Counted from the stretch's first letter, positions 11,710 to 23,366 are shown. The stretch: DNA of 64,000 nt from Epiperipatus broadwayi (GCA_028023455.1 JAQFVV010012988.1:250001-314000), one strand, 5' to 3'. The notes: generated by a model from the letters alone, not told the origin. Translations and numbers: made by a program.

Positions 11710-11721
11710 TTGGGGGAGGTA
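11710..11721 (+). promoter_or_regulatory. Polypurine tract of Gypsy element
   Basis: TTGGGGGAGGTA immediately precedes the 3' LTR at TGCTAAAT. This is the expected site of plus-strand DNA priming. Confidence 0.8.
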
Positions 11722-12406
11722 TGCTAAATGTGTGTGTACATGCATGTATAGAAAAAATACGTTTAACCAATAATAAAAATAAATGTAAAACTAACGGATC
11801 GCTAATTGTGTATTGTAAATAATTAAATGATATATTAACGCTAAACTATAAAGTAATTTATCAAGAAGGATTAGATAATGTAAACAAAGCCATTGCTTAG
11901 AATAGACAATGTTAAAGGTGTGACATTATCTAATCAGGGATCCTATAAGAACTAAAGAGATGACCACCACGTGGACAGCGGATGGCCAATGAAGGGAGGC
12001 TACTCCAAAATAAAGGCATGACAAGTAATGGATCTAATATTGAACTGAGAGAGGACACTTGCTAAGTGAAGCACTTGAAAGGTAGATGTGCCATTTCCTC
12101 GGGTGCTCCAGTCAGTTTCTTTGCTTCACCTAGCCTTGTGGAGAGGTTTACCTCCAGACGTGCCAAAGTAAACCTAGGGAACTATAACAGGTCGTACCGA
12201 ACTCTTTATTTATTTTACTCTGCCTTCGGGCCCCTTATTTATATATAATAATATTAGCGTGTATATATCATTCATACTTTGTATATATTAATAGTGATTA
12301 ACTCATATATAAACCTTTAAATAAATCTTCGTTATTTAAACCTAATTTATATTGTGTTATTGATAGTTGCAATCCAGCGAGCAATAGAGTGCTGCTAGAC
12401 TCTGAA
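11722..12406 (+). repeat. 3' LTR of Ty3/Gypsy element
   Basis: 685 bp, the partner of 6961-7668. It lacks about 25 bp present in the 5' LTR. It is followed by GGCTT at 12407-12411, the second copy of the target duplication. The short ORFs in each LTR (near 7305 and 12066) are coincidental. Confidence 0.92.
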
Positions 12407-12411
12407 GGCTT

Positions 12412-13044
12412 TGTAAGAACAATAAGTAAAAACAAGCTTAAAGCCATGAAAATTATTTGCTTTGTTTACTGCTGGCCAATAAACTGAGAGCACATTCTGA
12501 ATAAAGAAAGGGTAGAAAGAGATCGAGTTCATCATTAATTTTGTCAAGATCTTTCCCAGCATATATTATCCAGATACTACTGCAAAATAGTTCAGGAAAC
12601 TTTCTTCATCTTTTTGAGAACTGAATTTGAAACAAGGGGATTCATCTTTTACGTCATTAAGAAGGTTATTGTGACCTAATAATTCCAATGCATTTTCTTC
12701 ATTACCAATTACTTTTTCGTAGGAATCTTTGAAATATATACATATTAAATAACAGTATACAAACAACTTTCTCGTGATCAAAATGGCTTATGTTCCGAGA
12801 TCATGACGTCTAAATAAAGCACGAGATTTATTTTAATATTTAAAAACAAAAACAAAATAATAATCAAGCATTATTAATGAGCATTAAATGATTTTTCAAA
12901 TTTCTTTATAATAAAAAAAAAAGTAAAATTCTAATGATATTAACGAAGAATACAAAGTTTATTTTTAGATTAACAGTAAAAACTATTCATTTCTTGCATA
13001 AATGTTTCAACTTTATTTCTTTAAATATTTAACAATATATATTT
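12412..13044 (-). other. Non-repeat stretch with a possible coding exon at 12581-12726
   Basis: On the minus strand a 146-nt block reads DSYEKVIGNEENALELLGHN and continues open with mixed, protein-like composition. It is preceded by a pyrimidine-containing acceptor-like ATATTTCAAAG and followed by a donor-like GTAGTA. Further along the minus strand, TTCTTTATTCAG at about 12500 could be another acceptor. I do not recognise the protein. The Gypsy element lies immediately next to this stretch and may have interrupted a gene or pseudogene. Confidence 0.25.
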
Positions 13045-13880
13045 TACATGTGTAAAGTATGTAATATATAGGGTATATGAGCACAGACTTTTACACGACT
13101 CACCACTCTCTATCTCATAACACATAGTACACTTGAACACATATATGTCGAAAAGATAAATAATCACCAATATATGCATTTCATGCTAAACCAGCAATCA
13201 TCAGTTGGTTCAGATTATCATTCTACACATATATGCAGTAAGTGCTCAGATATATATTAAGATAGTTAATCTTCATACTTTAATGGACAGGCTTTAATCC
13301 ACTCAACACTCCAACTCTTCAACCACTCATCCAATTGAAAATCTGTTGATGGTACACTCAAAGGCCACCCTGAGGCCAAGATTCTCATCATACCCATGTT
13401 GACCTAAAGTCAATCTGACCCCTCATGTACAGGACATAATCCATTTAATACATATTCAAAGGATGGGCAGACATATCTACTATGTAATAACTGAAATACA
13501 GGCTTGAATCTCGGTCTCAGGTAGTCTTTGAGCATTCCATCATCAGATTTTTAATTGGATGGATGGTTGAAGAGTTGGAGTATGGAGTGAATTGAAGCCT
13601 GTCTGTTAAAGTATGATGATTGGCTATCTTAATATATATCTGAGTATTTATGGCATATATGTGTAGAGATGATAATCTGGACTAACTGATGAGTGCTGGT
13701 TTAGCATGAAATATGTATATTGGTGATTATTTATCTTTTTGACATATATGTGTTCAAGTGTATTAGTGTTATGAGATAAAGTGATGAGTGATGGATCGTG
13801 TGAAAGTCTGTGCTCATATACCCTATATATTATATATATTGATACAAGTATATAATAAACCTGTATTTCAGTTATTATAT
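13045..13880. repeat. Family A foldback element, complete copy A2
   Basis: Two long inverted arms, roughly 13050-13380 and 13530-13870. The left arm reads ATGCTAAACCAGCAATCATC and CTTTAATGGACAGGCTTTAA; the right arm returns GAAGCCTGTCTGTTAAAGTA and GCTGGTTTAGCATGAAATA. The centre carries GACCCCTCATGTACAGGACA. No coding capacity. Confidence 0.85.
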
Positions 13881-14349
13881 GTGTAGAGTATGTTGAATCT
13901 TAAATTTATTGATCAGTTAAATGTAAAATGAAATGTTGATACCTGACTCTATAGGTACTGAAAATATTTTATATAAAAGCAATATGAAAAGTATATGTGT
14001 TCTTGAAAGTATAAAAATGTTTTCCACTTTAAAGATAATAAAATTAGGTGGCATGACAAAGCAAATATTTTTTTTTATTAAGAAATTTATTTAACACAAA
14101 ATATACATAGTATTATGATATACAGGATGGCAGGTTAAGCTTGGTTAAAAGGTTAAGAGTTCTCATGCATGTATTATTATGTGGACATTGGTCTATCTTG
14201 TACAACTTTGTATTGATAGTGGTTGCAGTATTTCCATTGAACGACATTGTGTTCCTGCAACAGGTTGATGCTTAGAGTGACCATAGAGTATTTATACGGA
14301 TGTTAAATATATTGCTTTTTGATGATGGGTTTGAAGTGAGTTTGTTGCA

Positions 14350-17300
14350 GTGTTTGCATTATTGTTGTATCAGGACTTCAAACAGTCTCCATGTCTCAAA
14401 GAAGGCCGTAGAGGTAGAGAGGATTTCATCCCTTTTTTTGATGTTGTTGATGATGTTAATGAAGAGTTGGAGAGGATTTAAATGAGCTCCTTCAAAGGCT
14501 ATCTTGCAGCGGACAGACCATATGGAAAAGGTGAGGAATGTGGATAGTCTTATCCATGCAAATGTTTTTGTGCCAAGGCAGTGCTGGATTGAGTTAATTA
14601 TTTGAAAGTTGATCTTTGAGTTTGTGTGGATTAATTGTCTGATACTGTTGAGATTGGGGCAGATGTTTAAAATATGCTCAAATGTCTCTGATTTCCAGCC
14701 ACAGAGTTGGCATAGTGGTCAATGTTATTGAATCCTCTTCTGTTTACCAAAAACCATTTAGTTGGTAGGGCATCAAGATTTATTTTAATTATGAAGTCCA
14801 GGAATTTTGCTTCGAGGCTCCAAAATTTAAACTGTGATATGATTTTCTTGTTGGATAAGTTAAGTCTGGAAATAGGAGAATATATTTGAGGATGCTGTAG
14901 ATTATATGTGTCCCAGTATTTCATTTTGGAAGAATAAGCAGTTGCAGGACAGAGGTTAAGGATGATATCCAATCCAGTTTGAGAGGTGGTGGTCGGTGGG
15001 GTCAACTGGCATATAGACTTGGAAGTTGTCAAAAATAAGGGTTAATTTATGAATAAGATTGTGTCTTTTTTGGAGAAAAAATGTATAGGGGGAGTGGAGT
15101 GAAAGACCATTCAGCCAGCAAGGATGGTGCATGCCTTCTAGACTGATGGCAACAGTTTTCCCACCCCAGAACAACCTAGAGCAAAGTGAGTTAATTTTAC
15201 TGACAAAGATTTTGGTAGGTTTAATAATTGGGAGGTAATAATTAATTTTGGGGAAAAGGACCATGTTGAGTAAGGTCACCTTCCCATGAAGTGAAAGGTA
15301 AACCTTAGCAAGTGATGTTGTTATTTTGCTGGCAGATTTTAATATTTCATTTTGTATTTGTGATGTGATGATAGTAGGTGGTTTGTGAAAGGGAATACCT
15401 AGGAAATTCTGTGGTTGTCCAAGGAAGTTAGTTGTAATCTTCTTCCCTGTAGCAATTCTCCATGCAGATGATTTTTGAAGATTGAAGGAAAGTTTATATT
15501 GGTGAGTGTAGTCTTTTAAAATTTTGTTGAGATGACCAAGATATTTCTGTGATGGCAAGACTATGAAGATATCATCAATATATGTGAGGATTCCTATCTC
15601 CCTCTTTAGTCTGGGGAATGTAGACTCCTGGAAGTTTTCTTTGAATATCTAGCAGGAGTGGTTTGATGTAAGCAATGAAAAGAATCACACTAAGAGGGGA
15701 TCCTTGTGGAATTGAATGTGATGGTTTGAAACTGACAGAGGTTCTTCCATCTAAGGATATCAGTATGTGTCTGTTTCTAAGAAGATTACTTATGATTTGG
15801 AGGTATGGCTTGGGTACTGCATAGTCAACCAGAGTTTTAAGCAGGATGTTGATCCTGACTGAATCAAATGTGGCAGCTATGTCCAATTGAACAGCAATTG
15901 TTTTAGATTTCCTGTTTGTTCTTAAGTGATCAACTAGGGATTTAACTTGGGCCATAGCTAGGGTGGTTGATGAGCCTTTTTTGGCAAACTGGGATGGAGA
16001 AATGTATTTGAGAATACCTTCTTGAATGATATCTTTTATAGTGGATTCAATTATTTTTATAATTAGAGGGGACATTGAGATGGGTCAAAGACTCATGAGC
16101 TCTGATGGCGGTTTATTTTTCTTAAGGAAGGGTACCATGGCAATCAGGTAAAGAGTGGGGATAATTTTGTTTCCATCTGTTAGGTGGTCTATCATTCTAT
16201 GGATAATTTGTATTGAAAATTTGCTGAGGTGGGCTAGAAGGAAGCATGGAATGCCATGAAGTCCAGGATGTATTCGATCCCTAAGGGATGTGATTTTGTT
16301 TTGTAGCATGGATTCCGTTATGCAATACATGTCTGGTACTTCTTGGTTTTTCCATATAGTGAGTGGTGTTTCAGGATCTTTTTGAAGAATTTCCTGGAAG
16401 TGATGCTTAATGCCTTCCAAAAGTTGTTGACCAATCCAGGATTCCCCATTAGAAATAATTATTGAGGGTGTATTTTTTATTCTTGATATTCCAAGGGCCC
16501 AGCGAATGTAACCACGGGTCCAGCAATGTTGAGATTCAAGGAACAATTTTGCTCTCTTGATGGATAGGTATTCTAGTTTTTCCTGTGGTGTTTTGTATTT
16601 CAATTTTAAGGAAATAATATCTTTAATGTTGTCTGTGTTACTTGGAATTTCTTTAAGTTTGGAGCTTATGTTTTGTAAATCATTAAGCAATTTAACTGGA
16701 CCTTTCAGCTTTCATGTGTAGTTACTTATGCATGATTGTATGACCTCAATGAATGCAAACCATGCAACTTCAATGGGTTGTGATAGAATGTCAATTTTTT
16801 TGAAGTAAATATAGGACTCTGAGATGATAGCTTCAGTCGCTGTTGTGCGGGTTATCATGCGGAGAGTTTGGCGACTGTATTCTCCAGTGTAGAGTGTCTT
16901 TTCAGGAAGAAGTTTGATAATTTGTGCGAGGTGGTCTGAGTATGTTACCAGTTGAAGCGGTGCTTCAATTTGGAAGTGCAATTCTGGTGAATAGTAGAAA
17001 AGATCTATGAGACTTTTACAGCTTTGAGTGTAGAAGGATCCCGGGGGCAGAAATCCCTCACCGCACATGAGAGTTTTATTGATTAGGTGTAAGTATTTAT
17101 TGTTGAAGTGGGCATAGTTCACATTGAAGTCACCTAGGAGAAGTGTCGGTGATGAGTTGGAGTGTAGTACCATATTTATTGTATGTATGATGTGATGAAA
17201 ATTATTGACTGTGTTTTGAATATAAATGAACAGGATGTTGAAGATGAATCCACTGTAGTTAACTTTGATTATGACTATGTTACCATCTAAGTATAAAATG

Positions 17301-17554
17301 TTGAAATCATTAGGTGGTTTATTTTTGTTAATGATGAAACCTACCCTTCTGGAAGCAGTGGTGGCAATGGAGAATTTAGTGTAACCAAAGTTTTCTAGAA
17401 TCTGCGTGATTTGTAAGTTTCATTTTATGTGGAATTTAGTTTCGGTCATAAGGAAGATATGGGGTGTGTGAATATTCAACCACTGTCTTATGGTATATAT
17501 ACGTTGTAGAGAGTTTAAGCCTCTCACATTGGTACCAACAATTTTAAGATACAT
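14350..17554 (-). pseudogene. LINE-A ORF2: APE endonuclease and reverse transcriptase
   Basis: ATG at 17554 starts MYLKIVGTNVRGLNS, then HIFLMTETK with the catalytic Glu of the apurinic-type endonuclease. Endonuclease motifs continue with LLLGDFNVNYAHF and TYSDHLAQ (17173-16712). Reverse transcriptase follows: PTLYLIAMVPFLKK (about 16.1 kb), QLDIAATFDSV, IPQGSPLSVILFIAYIKPLL (about 15.7 kb) and a YIDD box near 15575. The C-terminal part has WFLVNRRGF and a CQLC...H...C zinc-like motif near 14.7 kb, as in many LINE ORF2 tails. The protein is spread over at least six frame segments with stops and shifts, for example between 15575 and 15558 and near 14710, so it is inactive. Confidence 0.85.
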
Positions 17555-17639
17555 TATGATTGGTTTTTAAAATTTTCAGGTAGAAAGATGTGTCAGTGAA
17601 TTCATTGTATAAATCAACAGTTGAATTAGCTGCGAGTTG

Positions 17640-20170
17640 TTATGTGTCTCCTGGAGTAGGTGACCAGTCCACAGGAGAGTCTACTGACTGACCAAAGTCA
17701 ATGGTTTCCGGTAACATAACTTCTACATCATTATGTCGAGTGTTTGCTTGGGCTGTGACATCTTTAGATATATTCTCATTTATTGAAAGTTCTTGCTCAT
17801 TAGTCAGTTGCATATTTTTGGTTAGCGATAGTGTCACCCTTTCTCCTTTTGTTGGATTTGTCTTTTGAAGTTGTAGGATTTATAGGTAGAGTTGCTTTTG
17901 AGTTATTGGATTTGTTTTGTATATCATCATCAGAACTAGTTCCACAGGAATGTGTATGTTTTTTCTTTTCTCTTTTTCTTTTTTGTCTTTTCTCTTTTGT
18001 CTCTTGATGTTGAGTTTTGGAAATATCTGTGTTAGTAGGTTGAAGATTTATCATAGTCTCATCTGACTCAATGTCAGTTTATTCACTTGAATCACTGAAC
18101 TCATATGTTGATACACTGTCTATTTCATCATAGACTCTTTGTGCATGTTCATGAGGATTGTGATCTGGTTTGTTAGTATCGTTTGACTTTGAACCATTTG
18201 AACCAATTAAAGAGGGTGAAGTAATAGTGGTGTTGTGTTGCATCTGTGTTGATTTGGTATCAGGATGAGCCAGTTCTGGTGATTTGAGAATTTGAGGCAT
18301 TTGAATGTCAGTAACACAGTTAGTGTTTTTGGATTCTGAGCTTGGTTGAAGTATGTTTTGTTAAGGATGAATTTTGATTTGTTTCTGTGTTATGTAGTAT
18401 CTTGTTGGAAAAAGTGTTCTCAGTGTGTAGAGAATCAAGTTGAATTAAATTACTGTGATAATCCTGTTGGAGGTTTTTTCTGGTTCTGCTTTTTATTGCA
18501 TTTATGTGTTTTGTTATTCTTGAGTCCGCAGGTTTTACAGATCCGGACCAAGCAGTCTTTAATTAAGTGTGTGCGTTCAAAGCAGTTAAAGCACTGGGGT
18601 GGGACTCCGCGAAGTGAGAGTACCATAGGGGATCCACATGAACGAACAACCATTGGGATGTCTGTGGAGTTTATCCCCTTATTTAAGGTAATAGTGAATG
18701 AGGCCGTGTTTGACTGAATGTGGTTTTTTTGTATACGGATTAAACCAGTATTGGAAATTGCTTATTTTACCATAGTTTTCTAAGATGGATTGAAGTTCGG
18801 CGTGGTCAAAATATAGTAAACAGTCTTTAATGATTTCCTGAAGAGTGGTGAGTCTATTGTTATCGATGGTGATGATGTATTTATCATCTAGCATTTTAAT
18901 TGTTTCTGAATGTGTTTCTATTACCCTATGTCTTAAATTCAGTGATAATATATCTGTCATTGGGATGTGAGAGAATTCTGTTGATACCCATTTCTATTTT
19001 TTCTCTATTATCATTTTGGAGAATTTTTCCAGAGGGAATTTGAAAAAATTACCACTCTGGTCAGTGGTTGTTAAAATAAGCGTTTTATCGTTTGTATAGT
19101 CAGCAAACGATTTAAGTAATTTTTCAGGAATAGAGTTGTTGAATTTTATATGTATATTTTAATATGCTTCATCATTATCTTGAGTTATGTTTGAATTCTG
19201 AAGGTTGCTTGTATTTTGTGTTGCTTCATCAGTATCAAAATCTATATAACTAAGGAATGAGCTACCGTCTTGTTTGATATTCATTTCAGACTGCATCGGA
19301 ATAGCATTCATATTTTGAACTGCTACTGCATATGATCTTTGGAAACTGAATGAGTTTTGGTTTCTATTCTTATCTTTAGTTAAATTATGATGTGTAAAGT
19401 ATGTTTCGTGTGTTTTGAAATTACTTTGTGTTTCATCAGTACAACGTTCATTTACAATCAAACCGCTTTTTAACAGTGAAATTAACTGTTTGATTTACAG
19501 ATATTTCGATTTCGTTCCTACTGTTGCTGTGTATACTTTGATTTGTACTTTTATATTTTGTTATATTATGCTTTGTTTGATGTAAATCAGTTGTTTCAAT
19601 TTGGTTAGAACATTTATTTTCTTTAGTAGAAGATCCGTTGTAAATATCTTTATAATTTACGTTATTTTTTGTTTTTGCGCCCTCTTGCGTTTTTTTTAAA
19701 CTTTTACCCCTAACATTTAAAGTTTTAATCTCCTTACTTCCTGACACTTCTAAAAGTTGTGTTTTACCCTGATGATTATGATTTTTTTGTTCTGAATCTA
19801 ATACTGTTGTTTGAATTGCTCTAGGATTTGAAATAAGTTTATTATGGTTAAAAGAGTCTTCATGTAAAAAGCTTTTATCAGCCTCTTGCAGATTTTTAAG
19901 AAATTCTCCAGTATTTACGTTAGTTTCAATGTAAGTATTGGCTTTTTTAAAATCAGATTTCTCTGTAGCTTTATGTAGATTGTTACTAGGGTTGTAATTA
20001 CATGTTTTAGTAGGTTTTTGATTGACTATTAGGTTTTCATTAGCGTTTGATAACGATTTGGAAATTACATCAGAATGATTGTTTTCACCGCTATCGGTCG
20101 ATATAGGACTAATAGCGGTTTCAGATATTAGCTTGCCAATGGCAGATTTAGGGTTTTTATACCCATCCAT
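17640..20170 (-). pseudogene. LINE-A ORF1: gag-like RNA-binding protein
   Basis: Begins at ATG 20170 (MDGYKNPKSAIGKLISETA) with a long Asn/Ser/Thr-rich, probably disordered N-terminal region to about 19160. A more ordered block follows at 18960-18679 (HAELQSILENYGKISNFQYW) that could be RRM-like. A zinc knuckle CFNCFERTHLIKDC (CX2CX4HX4C) lies near 18590 with a second Cys/His cluster behind it. After the knuckle come a Ser/Thr-rich stretch, a Lys/Arg/Glu cluster (18054-17800) and an acidic end at TGA/TAA about 17640. Several frameshifts and stops separate the segments. ORF1 ends about 85 bp before ORF2. Its role in the family is RNA packaging. Confidence 0.75.
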
Positions 20171-20542
20171 GCTTAGAAATTAATTTTAAAAGCACTTACC
20201 AACTGTTTCGTGTTGGATTCTCCACTCCAACTCCCCTTAAACTTGTAATTTCTTGAATTTTTGTAACTCTTGATGCACTGTGATGCTGAACACTTATCGT
20301 CATCTAGTGGCTCTAGCAAATATTTTATAGAAATATTTGGGTTATTCAACCAGTGTAATTTATAATAATTATTATATATACTGATAATAGTTGAAATGGT
20401 CATATAAAATTTCTATCCAAGTTGATAAGTATTATAATTAACCAATCAATGTAAGTCATAAATTATAAGCAAACAGACAATCTTATAGCAATTGGAATGC
20501 ATAGTCAAAATGGCAATTGCATTTAACAAAATATTTTATCTT

Positions 20543-20955
20543 ACAAAATTTGGCTTCTCCAAATAGTAGTGCCACCTAGTGCAAATGTTAGTAATCAATA
20601 GATACAAGGCTTGTGCATAAAATCCCTATTTAGTGCCTACCCATTCAATATTCACATATTAGTTTTTAGCTTTTGGCTTTCATCATTGAGAAGCATTGGA
20701 TCTGAAAATATTGCACTTAAATCTTACAATCTAATGCAACTCTCCCAGCAGCAATATTTTATCTATTTAGCTAACTATAAAGTTGTGAGCCTAAAATAAA
20801 AATCACAGTAATGTTTATGAAAGCCACAAGTTAGAAACTAGACTGGTATATTGGATGGAGTAGGCATTAAATAGAGATTTTATCCACAAGTCTTCTTGCA
20901 TCCATTGATTACTAAGGCTTACACTGGATGCCAACTACTGTATAGAGAGTTAGAT
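20543..20955. repeat. Family B hairpin repeat, copy B2
   Basis: Inverted arms of about 140 bp at 20543-20690 and 20815-20952: GTAATCAATAGATACAAGGC on the left, TTGCATCCATTGATTACTAA on the right. The spacer carries TGCAACTCTCCCAGCAGC as in other copies. No coding capacity. Confidence 0.75.
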
Positions 20956-21123
20956 TTGAGAGAAATGGAGAGCAATAGAAAGACTTGAAAGAGGAATAGA
21001 TGCTGAGAGTGTATATATTATCAGGTCTTTTATTTGCTGATGATATCTTTTTGTGCGCAGAAAGTAGGGAAGATGTGGAAATTATGCTGAAGATGTATGC
21101 AAGAGGGATAAAAAGATGGGGAT

Positions 21124-21423
21124 TATTTAATGAAGAAAAATCAAAAGTAATGATGATAAATGCTGAGCAAAGAGAAGAGAAAGATTTTTTATTGGGGAAT
21201 GTAAAGTTAAATTTGATGAATATGTATAACTATTTGGAAATTGTCTTAAGTAACCAGAAAAATTGTTTGGATGTATTTAATGAAGAAAAATCAAAAGTAA
21301 TGATGATAAATGCTGAGCAAAAAGAAGAGAAAGATTTTTTATTGGGGAATGTAAAGTTAAATTTGATGAATATGTATAACTATTTGGAAATTGTCTTAAG
21401 TAACCAGAAAAATTGTTTGGATG
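21124..21423 (+). repeat. Tandem duplication, 2 x 150 bp, inside LINE-C
   Basis: Units 21124-21273 and 21274-21423 differ at one visible position (AGAGAAGAGA versus AAAGAAGAGA). The unit is exactly 50 codons, so the local open frame is kept and the segment FNEEKSKVMMINAEQ appears twice. Confidence 0.9.
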
Positions 21424-21740
21424 AATGGGAGATAAAATTGATAAATAAAGTCAAAAAAAAAGAAAAGGGATTGATAAAAAAAATTAACAGTGTTTTCATA
21501 TAATAAATATGATGTAGCTAAAATTGTATGGAGGTAGTGGCAGTATCAGGGTTAACTTATGATACAAATGTGTTATGTGTTAGTAAAGGAGTGTTAGATT
21601 ACTTAGAACAAGTATAGAGAGAAGTAGGAAGACATGCATTATATGCAGATATGTGCATGGTAAAGAAGGCAATTCAAGAAGAAATGGAATGGTTAAGTTT
21701 TTATATGAGAGATGCAAAAAGCAAAATGAAAATGTTCAGT

Positions 21741-21892
21741 AGATTGCAATTTGTGGATAATAAGAGAATAGCCAAAATAGTTATTTAATTGTGTTATGAG
21801 TAAAGGATAGACAACAAGATTGCAATTTGTGGATAATAAGAGAATAGCCAAAATAGTTATTTAATTGTGTTATGAGTAAAGGATAGACAACA
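21741..21892 (+). repeat. Tandem duplication, 2 x 76 bp, inside LINE-C
   Basis: Two units beginning AGATTGCAATTTGTGGATAA at 21741 and 21817, identical as far as I can see. The unit is not a multiple of three. Confidence 0.92.
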
Positions 21893-22747
21893 AGATGGGT
21901 GAGAAAGTTAGTGTGGTCTGCAGAAGATTTGAATAAAGACTTTATGTCAGTATATTTGTACAAAAGATGGAATTATTGTGTTAGGAGAATGGTTGAGTAT
22001 TATAGTGGCAAATAATGGGATAGACAAATAGATGCATTAATAAAGAATAGGGAGTTGGAGAAATAGAGAGATAGTATGGAGAGTAAAAAGAGTTTGAATA
22101 TTATATAGAAATAAACAGAATATTGTGTTTATGTTAATTTAAGATAATAGCAAGGAAAATAATTTATTGTTTATGGCTTGAACAGGATCACTAGCAACAA
22201 GGAACTATACACATAAATGGAGAAATGTGGGTGATCTAGTTTGCAAGTTATGTAAGGAAGGAATAGAAAATATTAGGCATTTTTTAATTGAATGTAAATT
22301 CCTTCAAGCAGAAATGGTACAAATAATGAAGTTGTGGGAGAATAAATATAAACAAAGTGATTATACAGAAAGTGGATTCCTAGTTTTTATGCTGGGTTTG
22401 GAAAAAAATAAGGGAGATCTAGATATAAAAGCCATAGAGTGCTCAAAGAGGATGTTGTGAAAATAGGATAAAGCAGGATAGAGATAAATGTGGAGAAAAT
22501 TAGGATGGTGAATGGAAAGGAAAAGTAAGTGCTTAACAGGTTACTGTGGGTTTGGTGGCTGAGAGATTTATGACCTTGATAAAGAGGAAGCTATATCCCA
22601 TCACATGCCATAATTTTAAGATAAATAAAATGAGAGTTAAGAAGGTTGCTTATATTTATTTTATTTTTGTTATTTGCTTATTTATTTAATCATTAATTTA
22701 TACTAACTTTTATTCTTGTACATTTGTAATAAATTTGTTGATGATGA

Positions 22748-23365
22748 CCCTGATTCTCATTAATTCATCTATTTCATTTTGGGTTTAATCAATACCTGTA
22801 AATGCCAGATGGATTTATAACATTATTACATCAGGCATTCTTTTATTATCGAAATATATTACCAAAATTTTGTCTCACTGTAGTTCTAGTCTGCTTTAAA
22901 TAAATGCTAATGTAAAGAAGGTAGGGATTTGTAGCAGGAGTATGCACTGGGTAAGAATCTTGATATTCTTTGGTGCTCATAAATTAGAAATGGTTGCAAG
23001 TTGGCAGAAATAATAATTTCTGATTTATGTATTTGCCAATGTATGGCTTGATCTGTTTATTATTTTGATACTGATAACATGAGAAGCCTCCTTCGTTCCA
23101 TAGCATTATAATAAATATATATGGCCAATAAGTTTATATGAGTATAAAACATAAAGTTCAAATGCTTGCTAAATAAAAGAGCTGTGGAAAGTTTCATTTT
23201 TCTAGCAAAATTTTTTCTGCCTTTTCCTACACACCCATCGTCTACACGCAAAAGATGTTTATGCATGTTTGAATATGTGTATATAACAAAAATTAAATAC
23301 AGTCAACATTGGAATATGTTGAAAAATATTTTCTTGTCTGTGTGTGTGTGCATTCAGATTTAAAT
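22748..23365. other. AT-rich stretch, no gene seen
   Basis: No repeat family or ORF that I can support. The plus and minus frames at 23060-23363 overlap each other and look incidental. An AATAAA in minus orientation at 23367-23372 may serve the gene at 23.6-24.3 kb. Confidence 0.35.
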
Positions 23366-23366
23366 A

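Larger units (their letters stand above)
14070..20450 (-). mobile_element. LINE-A: near full-length two-ORF APE-type non-LTR retrotransposon
   Basis: A minus-strand element with ORF1 (gag-like, zinc knuckle) at about 20170-17640, ORF2 (endonuclease plus reverse transcriptase) at about 17554-14350, a 3' untranslated region and an A-rich 3' end (a T run in the plus strand at 14069-14077). The 5' limit, about 20.40-20.46 kb, is a guess from where the neighbouring repeat begins. A decayed relative lies in the opposite orientation at 46.9-52.6 kb. The two-ORF layout with CCHC in ORF1 and an APE endonuclease fits the I/Jockey group; the clade was not resolved. Confidence 0.82.
20985..22747 (+). pseudogene. 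LINE-C fragment (copy 1): reverse transcriptase remnant with two internal tandem duplications
   Basis: The block SGLLFADDIFLCAESREDVE holds the catalytic FADD box of reverse transcriptase. Downstream, VCKLCKEGIENIRHFLIECK has a CX2CX8HX4C zinc-like motif typical of ORF2 C termini, and QIMKLWENKYKQSDYTESGF follows. The same C-terminal block occurs on the minus strand at 44.3-44.0 kb and, more decayed, at 46.3-45.6 kb. The element ends near 22747 (AATAAATTTGTTGATGATGA). Stops and two tandem duplications make it non-functional. APE-type LINE, clade unknown. Confidence 0.75.

Noticed and set aside
18346-18717. Plus-strand 123-codon frame with clustered Cys
   Set aside because: Antisense of the LINE-A ORF1 zinc-knuckle region.
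21124-21892. CRISPR-like direct repeats
   Set aside because: Only two adjacent copies per unit with no spacers, in a eukaryotic LINE. They are tandem duplications.
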